From: Plectosphaerella cucumerina
Taxonomy: Eukaryota; Ascomycota; Sordariomycetes; Glomerellales; Plectosphaerellaceae
Direction of reading: 5' to 3'
Assembly: GCA_020746995.1 (NCBI GenBank)
Contig: JAGPXD010000002.1
Coordinates: 7,626,001 to 7,690,000 of the forward strand
DNA: 64,000 bases
Shown: positions 11,193 through 20,279 of the stretch, piece after piece
How the letters are laid out: each line of letters opens with the position of its first letter
Numbering within the stretch: the stretch's first letter is position 1
Program-made: the position numbers and the translations under genes
The notes under the pieces: generated by a model
The model's input: the letters and a program-made list of their open reading frames with translations, nothing else
What the model was told of the DNA's origin: nothing
Databases searched by the model: none

Positions 11193-12819
11193 ATGCAGCG
11201 GGATTGGGAGCAGACGTTTGAGAAGATGAGCCTCCGGGCCGTCGACGTCCTCAAGGTCAATTGGCATCTCGGCTTCACAGCCTTTGGCGGCCCGCCGGTG
11301 CACTTCAAGATTGTACGCCCGCCAGCCCTATCCGTTTCGACTTGTCTGACCTTGACTGCAGTTCCACGACAAGTTTGTGCGCAAGCTGAAATGGATCGAC
11401 GAGCAAATGGTGTGTTACTGGCCTTGCTGCTTGTGCCCTCAACCCTGACTGACTGACCGCCGCCAGTACCAAGAGCTCTTCAGCATCTGCCAGGCGCTGT
11501 CAGGCCCAGCCAGCACCAAGATGCTGTACTGCATCAACCTCATCCACGGCGGCTTCTTCGGTGCCCTTGCCTCCTTCTTCATCTGGAGCCTCCCGGGCGC
11601 CCTGGGCATGTTCGGCCTCGCTGTCGGCGTTGCCAGCATCGGAGACACCCTGCCTCGAGCTGTTTACGCCCTGCTGTCGGGACTCAACGCCGCCACCGTT
11701 GGAGTCATCGCCCTCGCTGCCGTCGAGCTGTCGCAAAAGGCAATCACCGATCCCCTCACGCGTATCCTCGTCTTCCTTGCCGCTTCGGCCGGCATGCTGT
11801 ACAATGCCCTGTGGTACTTCCCGGTCCTCATGGCCATCGCCGGCTGCACCGCCATCGTCCACGACTACCGCTGGGTGCACCGACCCGTGAGGAAGGTGAA
11901 GCGCGCATTTGTGTCTACATTCAAACGTTCGGATCCCGAGCCCAGTCTGCGCGACCAGGAGACAGCAGCGCCGCCTCCCGAGTCGGACCGCGATGCCCCC
12001 AAGCAGCCCTCCTCCGAGGTGCGAGCGGGAGGACCAGCCGGGACCGAATCTCATGAGCTGCAGAACCTCGGAGAGGCCAGCAATGCCACTGAGGCGCCTG
12101 CAAGTGAGCCCGAAGAGCGTGTCGTTGCCCAAGAATACCGATTGGACTTTGCCTGGAAGGCCGGCGCTACCATCATCGGCGTCTTCTTCCTCAGCTTCAT
12201 CGTCGTCATGGTGCTCCGAGGCGTCATCCGCAACCAGCCCATCTTGTACAACCTATTCGCCAACCTCTACCTCGCCGGCACCATCATCTTCGGTGGCGGC
12301 CCCGTGGTGATTCCCTTGCTTCGGGAGTACATCGTGGCCGAGGGCTGGGTCAGCCCTCGCGACTTCCTCATCGGCCTCGCCATCGCTCAGTCCTTCCCGG
12401 GGCCCAACTTCAACTTTGCCGTCTTTCTTGGAGGCCTGACTGCGTCCAACGCGGGACAGCCTACCGCTGCCGGCTCGCTCATCGCCTTCATCGGCATCTT
12501 CACCCCGGGAATCGTGCTCGTCCACGGCACGATGGGTGTCTGGGGTGTCCTGAGAAGTCGGCCTTGGGTCAAGGCCGCCGTAAGGGGAATCAACGCCGCC
12601 GCCGTTGGCCTGATTTACACGGCCGTGTACCGCATCTCCCAGGTTGGCTACCTTGACGAAGGTTTCGAGTCTGGCAGAAGCCTGGCTGATGATCCCTGGT
12701 GGATCGTGGTGACGGCCACGGCCTTTGTTGGAGGGAGGTACTTCGGTGTCGCGGCACCCGTCGCTATCCTCCTCGGGGCCGTCATGGGTATGGTTCGGTA
12801 CGGAATAGTGTCCGCATAG
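11193..12819 (+). CDS. ChrA-type chromate ion transporter (CHR family)
   Basis: Three exons (11193-11312, 11362-11409, 11467-12819) encode 506 residues. The protein is a tandem duplication of the chromate transporter domain. The first half carries TAFGGPPVHF near residues 30-39 and a QALSGPASTKM segment. The second half carries IFGGGPVVIPLL near residue 329, then AQSFPGPNFNFAVFLGG. The two halves are joined by a hydrophilic linker rich in Pro/Glu/Ser (about residues 205-270). Multiple hydrophobic segments predict a polytopic membrane protein. Family knowledge: CHR proteins of bacteria and fungi expel chromate or move sulfate-like oxyanions. Exon 2 is only 48 nt. Function in this organism (chromate resistance or other anion transport) is inferred from the family. 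Confidence 0.9.
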
Positions 12820-13206
12820 GCCGAAGCACGCCATCTTCAGACTACCTGACCCTCTTTGAATGCCAATGCTTGTCTCCACGGGTGCTTGGTTGGCTCGTTC
12901 GTGCGGGGTTGTAGTCGACCGCGCCCCTTTTCGTGTCACTGCATGTGGTGCACGAAAAGAGGAGCCATCCCCGCGTCGGGAATAACATCCGCCATGTCAT
13001 GACGCCGTTGTGAACCTTGGGGTCCCCGCGGCTGTTCAGTTGCCCGGCAGCTCTTCTGTGCGGGGGATCGAGAGCTTCATACTTCCCCTCTTTTGCTTGG
13101 CCTGGAACTGTACCTTGTTTGGGCCTTTTTGCTATCTTCAATCTGAGCTGATCGATCAATTGTGCGAACCTTCATCTGCCTTGCATCCTTCCCGTATCAT
13201 TTCATC
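12820..13206. other. Intergenic region
   Basis: About 390 bp containing the 3' flank of the chromate transporter and the promoter of the monooxygenase. It is T/C-rich just before the start at 13207. No gene seen. Confidence 0.5.
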
Positions 13207-15147
13207 ATGGCCGCCGCAGTTCTCCCGTCTCACTCGCGAGTCGTCCCCGGTTCAGTCAACCTTCCCATCGCACCCTTGCCACAGGCTAGCAAGACTCATG
13301 TGGAGAGCCCCGAGGCTGTCGCCTCAGACATCACATCCAAGATCAACACTGCGCTGAAAGGGGGCGACAAGGCCGCACTGCTTGGGCTCTTCGCGCCTGG
13401 TGGCTACTGGAGAGACCATCTCGCCTTGACATGGGAGTTTCGAACGGTCAGCGGCACCGAGGGCCTGTCTGCCTTCTTTGATGAGGCCGAGGGCACGAAG
13501 GATGGCTTCCGTCTTATTAGCGTCAGCCTCGACAAGTCGACTCCAGCTCGGGTGCCGCAACTATCGGCACTGGACGGCGCCGGCGAGGTGCCGTGCCTCT
13601 CCTTCTTCATCGCCCTGGAGACGAGAGTTGGATCGGGCGAAGGCGTAGTCCGTCTCATTCATCATAATGGATCCTGGAAAGTTTACACGCTGTACACAGC
13701 TCTCCAGCAGCTGAAAGGTCACGGCGAAGCGATTAATGACAAGCGAGCTCGAGGTGTCGACCATGGTGGCCATCCTGGTCGCAAGAACTGGGCAGAACGG
13801 AGATCGGAAGAGGTCGAGTATTACGAAAAGGACCCCGTGGTCATTATTTTGGGTAAGCAACCCGCTTCCCCCTTGTTTCACCCTACATTGCTGACCGTAC
13901 CAGGCGCCGGTCAGGCCGGTCTCTCCATCGCGGCAAGGCTCAAAGTTCTTGGGGTAAACGCCCTGATCGTGGATCAGAATGAAAAGGTGGGCGACAACTG
14001 GCGGAAGCGATACCATCAGCTGGTGCTCCACGACCCCGTGTGGTATGATCACATGCCGTACATCAAGTTCCCGCCTCAGTGGCCCGTCTTCACCCCCAAA
14101 GACAAGCTCGCTGGTTTCTTCGAGTCGTATGCCAAGCTTCTCGAGCTCAACATCTGGATGCGTACCACGATAACGGATACGAAGTGGGACGCGCACGAGG
14201 GCTCTTGGGCCGTCACTGTCGAGAGGCAAAGTGATGACGACAAGACCACCACGCGTACTCTGCGGCCACACCATATCATTCAAGCAACTGGTCATTCCGG
14301 AAAGATGGAGATGCCTTCTATCCCGGGCATGAACGCCTTCCAGGGCCATCTACTCTGCCACTCCTCCCAATTTCCCGGAGCAAGAGTGGGAACGAAGGGA
14401 GCCAGAGCTGTGGTCGTTGGCGGATGTAACTCAAGCCACGACATTGCACAGGACTTCCTGGAGAAGGGATATCATGTCACTATGGTTCAGCGCTCGAGCA
14501 CCTGCGTCATCTCCTCGGAGAGCATCACCGACATCGGCCTCAAGGCGCTCTATTCCGAGACTGCCCCTCCAGTCGAGGACGCCGATTTGCTGAACTACAG
14601 TGTGCCGTCAGCACTGTACAAAGGTCTCCAGGTGTCGGTCACCAAGGCACAGAACGAGTCTGATAGGGAGACGTTGGACGGTCTACGCAGGGCAGGTTTC
14701 CAGGTCGACATGGGGACTGACGATGCAGGACTCACGATCAAGTACCTCCAGCGAGGCGGAGGCTACTACATTGACGTCGGCGCTTCGAAGCTCATCATCG
14801 ACGGAAAGATCAAGGTCAAGCACGGGGAACTCGCCGAGGTGCTGCCCCACGGCCTGCGGTTCACCGATGGATCCGAACTGGAGGCCGACGAGATTGTCTT
14901 TGCGACAGGCTACCAGAACATGAGGACGCAGACGAGGCAGATATTCGGGGACGAGATTGCCGATCGCGTCGGGGACGTCTGGGGCTTCAACGAAGAGGGA
15001 GAGTTGCGGACCATATGGCAGCAGAGTGGGCACCCTGGGTTCTGGTACCACGGCGGCAACCTGGCCCTCTGCCGGTACTACTCGTCACTCCTGGCGCTGC
15101 AGATCAAGGGGATTGAGGAGAGGGTCTTTGGGTACGGGGACAAGTAG
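13207..15147 (+). CDS. Flavin-containing monooxygenase with N-terminal NTF2/SnoaL-like domain
   Basis: Two exons (13207-13852, 13904-15147) encode 629 residues. Residues 1 to about 175 form an NTF2/SnoaL-like fold domain (INTALKGGDKAALLGLFAPGGYWRDHLALTWEFRT). The FAD Rossmann motif GAGQAG starts at residue 216, exactly across the intron. The NAD(P) motif GGCNSSHD is near residue 388, an FMO-like HSSQFPG segment comes just before it, and the late FATGYQNMR motif is present. This organisation is known in fungal FMO/YUCCA-like oxidoreductases of unknown substrate. The start is the ATG at 13207; the upstream in-frame stretch has no ATG. The gene ends 30 bp from the convergent carboxylesterase stop codon, so the transcripts probably overlap. 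Confidence 0.87.
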   Translation: MAAAVLPSHSRVVPGSVNLPIAPLPQASKTHVESPEAVASDITSKINTALKGGDKAALLGLFAPGGYWRDHLALTWEFRTVSGTEGLSAFFDEAEGTKDGFRLISVSLDKSTPARVPQLSALDGAGEVPCLSFFIALETRVGSGEGVVRLIHHNGSWKVYTLYTALQQLKGHGEAINDKRARGVDHGGHPGRKNWAERRSEEVEYYEKDPVVIILGKQPASPLFHPTLLTVPGAGQAGLSIAARLKVLGVNALIVDQNEKVGDNWRKRYHQLVLHDPVWYDHMPYIKFPPQWPVFTPKDKLAGFFESYAKLLELNIWMRTTITDTKWDAHEGSWAVTVERQSDDDKTTTRTLRPHHIIQATGHSGKMEMPSIPGMNAFQGHLLCHSSQFPGARVGTKGARAVVVGGCNSSHDIAQDFLEKGYHVTMVQRSSTCVISSESITDIGLKALYSETAPPVEDADLLNYSVPSALYKGLQVSVTKAQNESDRETLDGLRRAGFQVDMGTDDAGLTIKYLQRGGGYYIDVGASKLIIDGKIKVKHGELAEVLPHGLRFTDGSELEADEIVFATGYQNMRTQTRQIFGDEIADRVGDVWGFNEEGELRTIWQQSGHPGFWYHGGNLALCRYYSSLLALQIKGIEERVFGYGDK

Positions 15148-15177
15148 CAGGCTTGATATTTGGCTTGAGGTGTGCTA

Positions 15178-16983
15178 TCAGACTGGCATTCTCGAGGAGA
15201 CCTTTCGCCAAAAGTCACATCTCTGCTTCAGATGAAGTGACGGCTCAGTGCTGAACCCGTCGTCGCCAATGACCCATTCTTCGCCGTCCCGTACACTCGG
15301 AACCCCTGCGACGTCAGGTGAAGTGAGCTTGAAAGTGTTTGGGTCTCCGCTCATGAGGAAAGAGGCAATGGCCCCTATTCAGAAGTCAGAAGATCGTCCT
15401 CAAGATTGGTAAGTCGTTCGAGTGCTCACCAGCATAGCCCTTGTGGTAAAGCGGCTGAGCCTGTTGTGTTGCGTTGATACGGTTCCACTGCAAAATCGTC
15501 AGAACATGCCGTGTTGCTCAAGATGTACCCTCTTACCCAAAATGTGTCGCTGGCGTGTAGGGACGGCTCCTTCGAGTACTCGCCCATCCATCCACCGTCG
15601 GGAGCAGCGTTCACAAACCAGAACGCAGGACACGACAGTGTCACATCGCGAAATATGAGGCCAGCCCGAGCCCAAGTTGTATCGTACTCGATGGTCTCGG
15701 TGACACCCTTGGCTGGGTAGTGCCTCTTGATAGCTTCGATCTCGCAGGTGCGGAACTCGGGTAGGAAACCCCGAAGCCAGTTGTCGAAAGACGTCTCGCT
15801 TGAGTTGAATGGCGGTGATCCGGAATTCTTTGTGCTGCGAAGACCCGGGGGAATGAAGCTCTCGCCTTCGTGCGTGTTGTGCATGGCAAAAGCGACTCGG
15901 GTATTGAGCCTGCCGGCAGCGGTGGCCTCTGAGAGTGTTTCCTGCAGGAAGTCGCCGTCGATGACAGGCGCCCAGTTGAAGTAGGAGGTAGTGTACTTGT
16001 TGGCGTTGAGGATCACCTGGGTCGCGTCTCTGAGTTTCTGAATGTCCACCTGCTTCAGACAGGCGAGGCTATCAGGCCCCGAGCAGCCCGTCAAGGAGGC
16101 GAGCTGGTCGTACTGAGCCTGGGCTTCTGGGCTGTCGTAGCGGTATGTTTTCGGCCAAAAAGGGCTGTTAGCCATGGCACGGTTGAAAAGCTTCTGTTGT
16201 CCGCCGCGCGCGATAGTCTGAGCCAACACACTGCCTCCGCCGGCGGATTGGCCCCAGATGGCTACGTCTTCGGGGTCACCCCCAAAGTGGGCAATGTTCT
16301 TCTTCGTCCACTGAAGCACGGCCTCTTGATCGAGAAGTCCGGGGTTAAGGTCGGAGTGCGAATCTTCAGCGATCTCCTTTCCTGGCAGGAAGCCCAGAGA
16401 GTTGGTGCGGTAGTTGGCGTAGACCAGGAGCATGTCCGACGCCGAAGAGGCGTTGAGCGTGGGATACCCGAATATCATGTTGGTCGGCGGAGTCTCGCCG
16501 TTGAAGGGGAAGCCAGAAGGAGGGAGGACGAAGGAAGCCGAGCCTTGGGCGAAGCCTCCGCCATAGAAAACCACGACGACAGGCTTCAGGGGCTGATCTT
16601 TGGTCCAGGGCCGGGAGTACAGCCCGAGATAGAGACAATCTTCCGAGCCATTGACCTGGAGTTGTCGACTGTCAGCCACCTGGGGTGTTCATCTTCGAGC
16701 CAGGCATACACACAGTTCTCTGGGGGCACATGTCAAAGGTTTGGCTCGAGTTGTAAGGCTCGTCTAGAGGGAGCGGCGCCGGGGGCTGCGGGCCGCGGAA
16801 CCTATTCTCGCCAACCGGAGGAGCTGCCCATGGGATCTTTTGCCAGTAGGATATGTTGAATTCTTCCGAGTAGGCCCCTTGGAAGCTGCCATAGTCGAGG
16901 CGGGCGAGAAGGTCAGGGGGCGAGCCCGCCGCCACGGCGGTGAGTCCCAGGGCGAGAGAGCAGACCAGCGAGAAGGTCTTCAT
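15178..16983 (-). CDS. Secreted type-B carboxylesterase/lipase
   Basis: Four exons on the minus strand (16983-16714, 16655-15537, 15487-15430, 15374-15178) encode 547 residues. An N-terminal signal peptide (about residues 1-20, MKTFSLVCSLALGLTAVAA) precedes the mature protein. Family motifs are EDCLYL (about 95-100), the oxyanion YGGGF (121-125), the nucleophile elbow GQSAGG with Ser227, and HNTHEGESF. The third exon (58 nt) gives WNRINATQQAQPLYHKGYAG and the last gives AIASFLMSGDPNTF, the usual end of fungal type-B esterases. Reading the second exon straight through gives a false earlier end near 15426. Family knowledge: extracellular hydrolysis of carboxylic esters; the substrate is unknown. 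An inverted repeat lies about 135-150 bp upstream of the start. Confidence 0.88.
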
Positions 16984-18174
16984 GGTGGTTGCGATGCCAG
17001 TCTGGTAGTGCTAGACGCACATGGGCCGCAGCTGGGGCCAGCCATGTTAAGAAGTCGAGGGTCGAGGCTTCAGATCGAGTCTTTCAGGCCGGTGTTCGAG
17101 ATGCACAATTTCTCCGCATCCGTTACCCCGGATGACGGGGGTGCCCCTTGAGCTAATCGGCACTCCTCATCCACCCCGCCTTCGCGGGGGATGGGATGGG
17201 GTAGATGGGTAATTCCGGGAAAAGCGTGCGGATCCCAAGATGCCGCGGAAGCAAAGCTGTGAATTTTCCGTCCAGAGGGCGTTGGGTCTGCAGGCTGCTC
17301 TGCATTCGACGCGGATCGGCGTGGTGCTTCTCCGAGTAGAGCTCACGATGCTTGGGACACCGCCTGGCCTGGTCAACGTCATGACTTGCCTCATAGCCCA
17401 ATGATTGCTGGGTCCGTTCAGCCGGGCCCTTTCGAGGGGCTTTCCCTTCAAGCATCCATCGCTATTCAGCACTGTGGGAGCTGCGCAGATCTCGAACTCT
17501 TCGCATTCCCTAGAAGTCAAGCAGCTGAGACAGCTGGGAACCATCAAATCTCATGCCTTCTCAACCACTATCGTGAAGGTCTCCGGCCGGCTTCGTTGGA
17601 CATGATGCATCCAGTCGACGGGGGTCGGGGCGAGGCCGCCGATGCCGGAGTTCGGGTATTTGGAGTCTCTCGCAATTGAGCTTGACAATCATCTCGAACC
17701 TCATGCCGAGTCATTGATCGGAGTCTGCATCGCATCGACCGCCCAGACATCGTACGTTCGGGTGTACTTGTAGATGCTTGGATTCGCCGTTCTCCCTGTT
17801 GGCCGACAAGCATCTGCTGAAGGGAAGAAATGCGGGACAGCCAGAGCCCACAAATGAAGCCGGCTACTGATCTCGTCGGCTAATGCCCCAGGGTCGGCTA
17901 TTGACGGCGGAGCTCCTCCGTTGGCGGGGAAAACTGGTCTTCCTCCTCTTCGTCCTCCAGCTTCCCCACCAACTGGAGGAGCTGAGGCCGGGGATTTCGC
18001 CGGCAACCCAAGGAACGACGCCGGCAGCAAGCGCGACGCAATTGCCATGCGGTACTTGAAAACCCCTGGGGGCTGCTGTTCCCGGGGGACGACCGAGAAC
18101 GACCTGACCTACCTTAGACACGACCACCACCCCGACAAGTCCCACGAACCACCGACAAACGACACCCCCACAGC
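16984..18174. other. Divergent promoter region between carboxylesterase and class II aldolase
   Basis: About 1.2 kb between two divergently read genes. It contains the inverted repeat at 17117-17134 described separately. ORFs on both strands here have no recognisable domain. Confidence 0.55.
17117..17134. promoter_or_regulatory. Inverted repeat CATCCG-N6-CGGATG, candidate Zn2Cys6 operator
   Basis: CATCCG TTACCC CGGATG is a perfect 6-bp inverted repeat with a 6-bp spacer, giving CCG-N6-CGG. It lies 134-151 bp upstream of the minus-strand carboxylesterase start. CGG triplets in symmetric arrangement are classic binding sites of fungal Zn2Cys6 regulators. The role is inferred only from symmetry and position. 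Confidence 0.35.
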
Positions 18175-19032
18175 ATGTCTCCCTCCAAGAACCGGGCGAT
18201 CGCCATCGTCGACGCCGCCGCCGAGGGCGGCTACGCCGTCGCGGCCATGTGCTGCTACAACGTCGAAGGCATTATCGCTTCCGTGCGGGCCGCCGAGGCC
18301 AAGAGGTCACCCATCATCATCCAGCTGTTCCCGTGGGCTATCGAGTACGCCGACGGACTCCTGCTGCACGCGGCCAAGGAGGCGGCCGACAAGGCGACGG
18401 TGCCTGTGGCCGTGCACATGGATCACGCGCAGTCCCCCGACATCATCAAGAGGGCAGCCGAGCTCGGCGGCTTCGACGGCATCATGGTCGACATGAGCCA
18501 CTACGAGAAGGAGGAGAACCTGGCCAAGACCAAGGAACTGACGGCCTACCTGCACGAGCGCGGTATCATCGCCGAGGCCGAGCCCGGCAGAATTAACGGC
18601 GGCGAGGATGGTGTCCAGGACACGGGCGACCTCGAGAGCATCCTGACGACACCCGAGCAGGCCGAGGAGTTCCTGGCATGCGGTATCGACTGGCTGGCAC
18701 CGGCCTTCGGCAACGTGCACGGCAAGTACGGACCTCAGGGTCCCCAACTGGATATGGAGCGCCTCGGCCGGGTGCGCGCGGCGACCAAGGGCCGCGTCAA
18801 CCTGGTGCTGCACGGCGCCGGCGGCTTCGACGACAAGTGGTTCGGCATGTGTATCAAGGCCGGCATGGCCAAGTGCAACATCAACGACGCCATGAACGAC
18901 CGCTTCACCGACGTTATGCGCGAGAAGGCTGGACGCATTCCCCTGACGACACTACTGGAGGAAGGTACCCTGGCGATGCAGAAGGCTGTCGAGCAGCACA
19001 TTGACTGGATGGGTTCGGCGGGCAAGGCGTAG
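18175..19032 (+). CDS. Class II (zinc) aldolase, fructose-bisphosphate/ketose-bisphosphate aldolase family
   Basis: Intronless gene of 285 residues. Zn2+ and active-site features of class II aldolases are visible: HMDHA (residues 81-85, Asp83 and the zinc ligand His84), DMSHY (106-110), AEAEPGRINGGED (133-145), GNVHGKYG with zinc ligand His182, and LHGAGG with zinc ligand His213. The length matches KbaY/GatY/FbaA-type enzymes but it is clearly distinct from the longer glycolytic fungal aldolase (about 360 residues). Family knowledge: cleavage of ketose phosphates to dihydroxyacetone phosphate plus an aldehyde. It is followed convergently by a DenD-like dehydrogenase (278 bp between stop codons). 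With the DUF1537 kinase at 5.2-6.7 kb it could form a sugar-acid route. The substrate is not deducible. Confidence 0.9.
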   Translation: MSPSKNRAIAIVDAAAEGGYAVAAMCCYNVEGIIASVRAAEAKRSPIIIQLFPWAIEYADGLLLHAAKEAADKATVPVAVHMDHAQSPDIIKRAAELGGFDGIMVDMSHYEKEENLAKTKELTAYLHERGIIAEAEPGRINGGEDGVQDTGDLESILTTPEQAEEFLACGIDWLAPAFGNVHGKYGPQGPQLDMERLGRVRAATKGRVNLVLHGAGGFDDKWFGMCIKAGMAKCNINDAMNDRFTDVMREKAGRIPLTTLLEEGTLAMQKAVEQHIDWMGSAGKA

Positions 19033-19310
19033 GGGCTGGGGGTCTGGCTTGTATTATCTAGAGGCGGCAAAAAGGGCAATGATGAATGAATGACTGGTCA
19101 ATCGGTATGGGCATTTGGTGTTTGAGGTGTGTCTTGCCGTGATGTACTTAGAGTCTCTCGGTGATGAAGCCAGGGCAGCTCATGGTGTCAGGCGGAAAGG
19201 TAGGTCACTCCCCTGGTAGTTTCGGATCACACGCTGACATGGGTCATACAGATAATTGAGATGCATCGCTTCATGATTATTGCCAGGCAGCTATGTGCAA
19301 AGACGCCCTC

Positions 19311-20279
19311 TCACGCCTTGGCCTGTGCCTCCAGCTGCTGCTTGAACTCCTTCACAATATCATCAAACGAGTTGTCCCGCGTGAAGCCCAGATCGAGGGC
19401 GCGCGAGTAGTCGTAGTTGAACAGCCAGGTGTACAGGATGGCCTTACATGCCTCGTCGTCCTCCTCGGAGATGAGCTTGAGCTTGTCCTCGCCTCCGACA
19501 CGAGCCAGCGAGTCGAGCATGTCCTGGACGGTGACGCGAATGCCGGGTAGGTTGATGGCGCGGTCGTATTTTGGCAGTGCGCTGTCGGGCAAGGAGAGGA
19601 CGTGGATGAGATTCTTGAGCAGGTTGCTCGGCGAGCTGAGGCAGTGGGTGAAGCCGCGGTCCCGCAAGGGCAGGACGCAGGGGATGCCCTGCATGGGCTC
19701 GCGGATCATGCCGGACAGGAATGACGAGGCGGCGGCGGTGGGCTTGCCGGCGCGCACTGAGATTGTGGGCAGACGGACGATCCAGCCGTCGAGGAAACCA
19801 CGGCGGGTGTAGTCGTTGAGGAGGTACTCGCAGATCGTCTTCTCGGCGCCGTACGACGACTCAGGCGTGGGGTGCAGCTTCTCGGTGATGGGGCCCTCGA
19901 CCTTTCCGCCGTAGACAGCCTGGCTGGACGTGTAGATGACCTTGACGCCCGGGGCCTTGACGCGGAGGGTATCGAAGAAGGCCCTGGTCGCGTCGAGGTT
20001 TACCCGCATGCCCAGCTCAAAGTCCGACTCGGAGCCGGAAGACATGATGCCGTGGAAGACGTAGACGGCGTCAAGGTCCTTGTCAATGACGGAGGCCGAG
20101 TCCGTGAGAAGATCGGCCTTGATGGAGGTGGCCTTGTCCGACCACTTGACGCCGGGAGGGACGGGCGGCGCAAAGATGTCCGTGAGGACGACTGTGTACT
20201 TTCCCTGCTCATCGTTGAGGAGCTTCGCGGCGAGGCTCTGGCCGACGAAACCGCCGGCGCCAGTGATGAGGATCCTCAT
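19311..20279 (-). CDS. NAD-dependent epimerase/dehydratase family protein, D-erythronate dehydrogenase (DenD)-like
   Basis: Intronless gene of 322 residues, starting at the ATG that opens MRILITGAGGFVG. The nucleotide-binding motif GAGGFVG lies at residues 7-13. The extended-SDR catalytic pair is in SSYGAEK (YxxxK), with the active-site serine in YTSSQAVYGG. The segments VFHGIMSSGSE and RLPTISVRAGKPTAAASSF are typical of the DenD/UDP-sugar epimerase-like branch. Family knowledge: bacterial DenD oxidises D-erythronate to 2-oxo-tetronate as the first step before isomerisation, phosphorylation by a DUF1537 kinase and cleavage to DHAP. Its neighbour is a class II aldolase, convergent. A perfect 18-bp palindrome lies about 550 bp upstream. 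The frame is open for a further 120 codons upstream, but only this ATG gives the family N terminus. Confidence 0.85.
   Translation of the reverse strand: MRILITGAGGFVGQSLAAKLLNDEQGKYTVVLTDIFAPPVPPGVKWSDKATSIKADLLTDSASVIDKDLDAVYVFHGIMSSGSESDFELGMRVNLDATRAFFDTLRVKAPGVKVIYTSSQAVYGGKVEGPITEKLHPTPESSYGAEKTICEYLLNDYTRRGFLDGWIVRLPTISVRAGKPTAAASSFLSGMIREPMQGIPCVLPLRDRGFTHCLSSPSNLLKNLIHVLSLPDSALPKYDRAINLPGIRVTVQDMLDSLARVGGEDKLKLISEEDDEACKAILYTWLFNYDYSRALDLGFTRDNSFDDIVKEFKQQLEAQAKA

Noticed and set aside
13162..13206. Upstream start of the flavin monooxygenase
   Set aside because: The frame extends to 13162 only through a GTG codon; the first ATG is at 13207 in good context.
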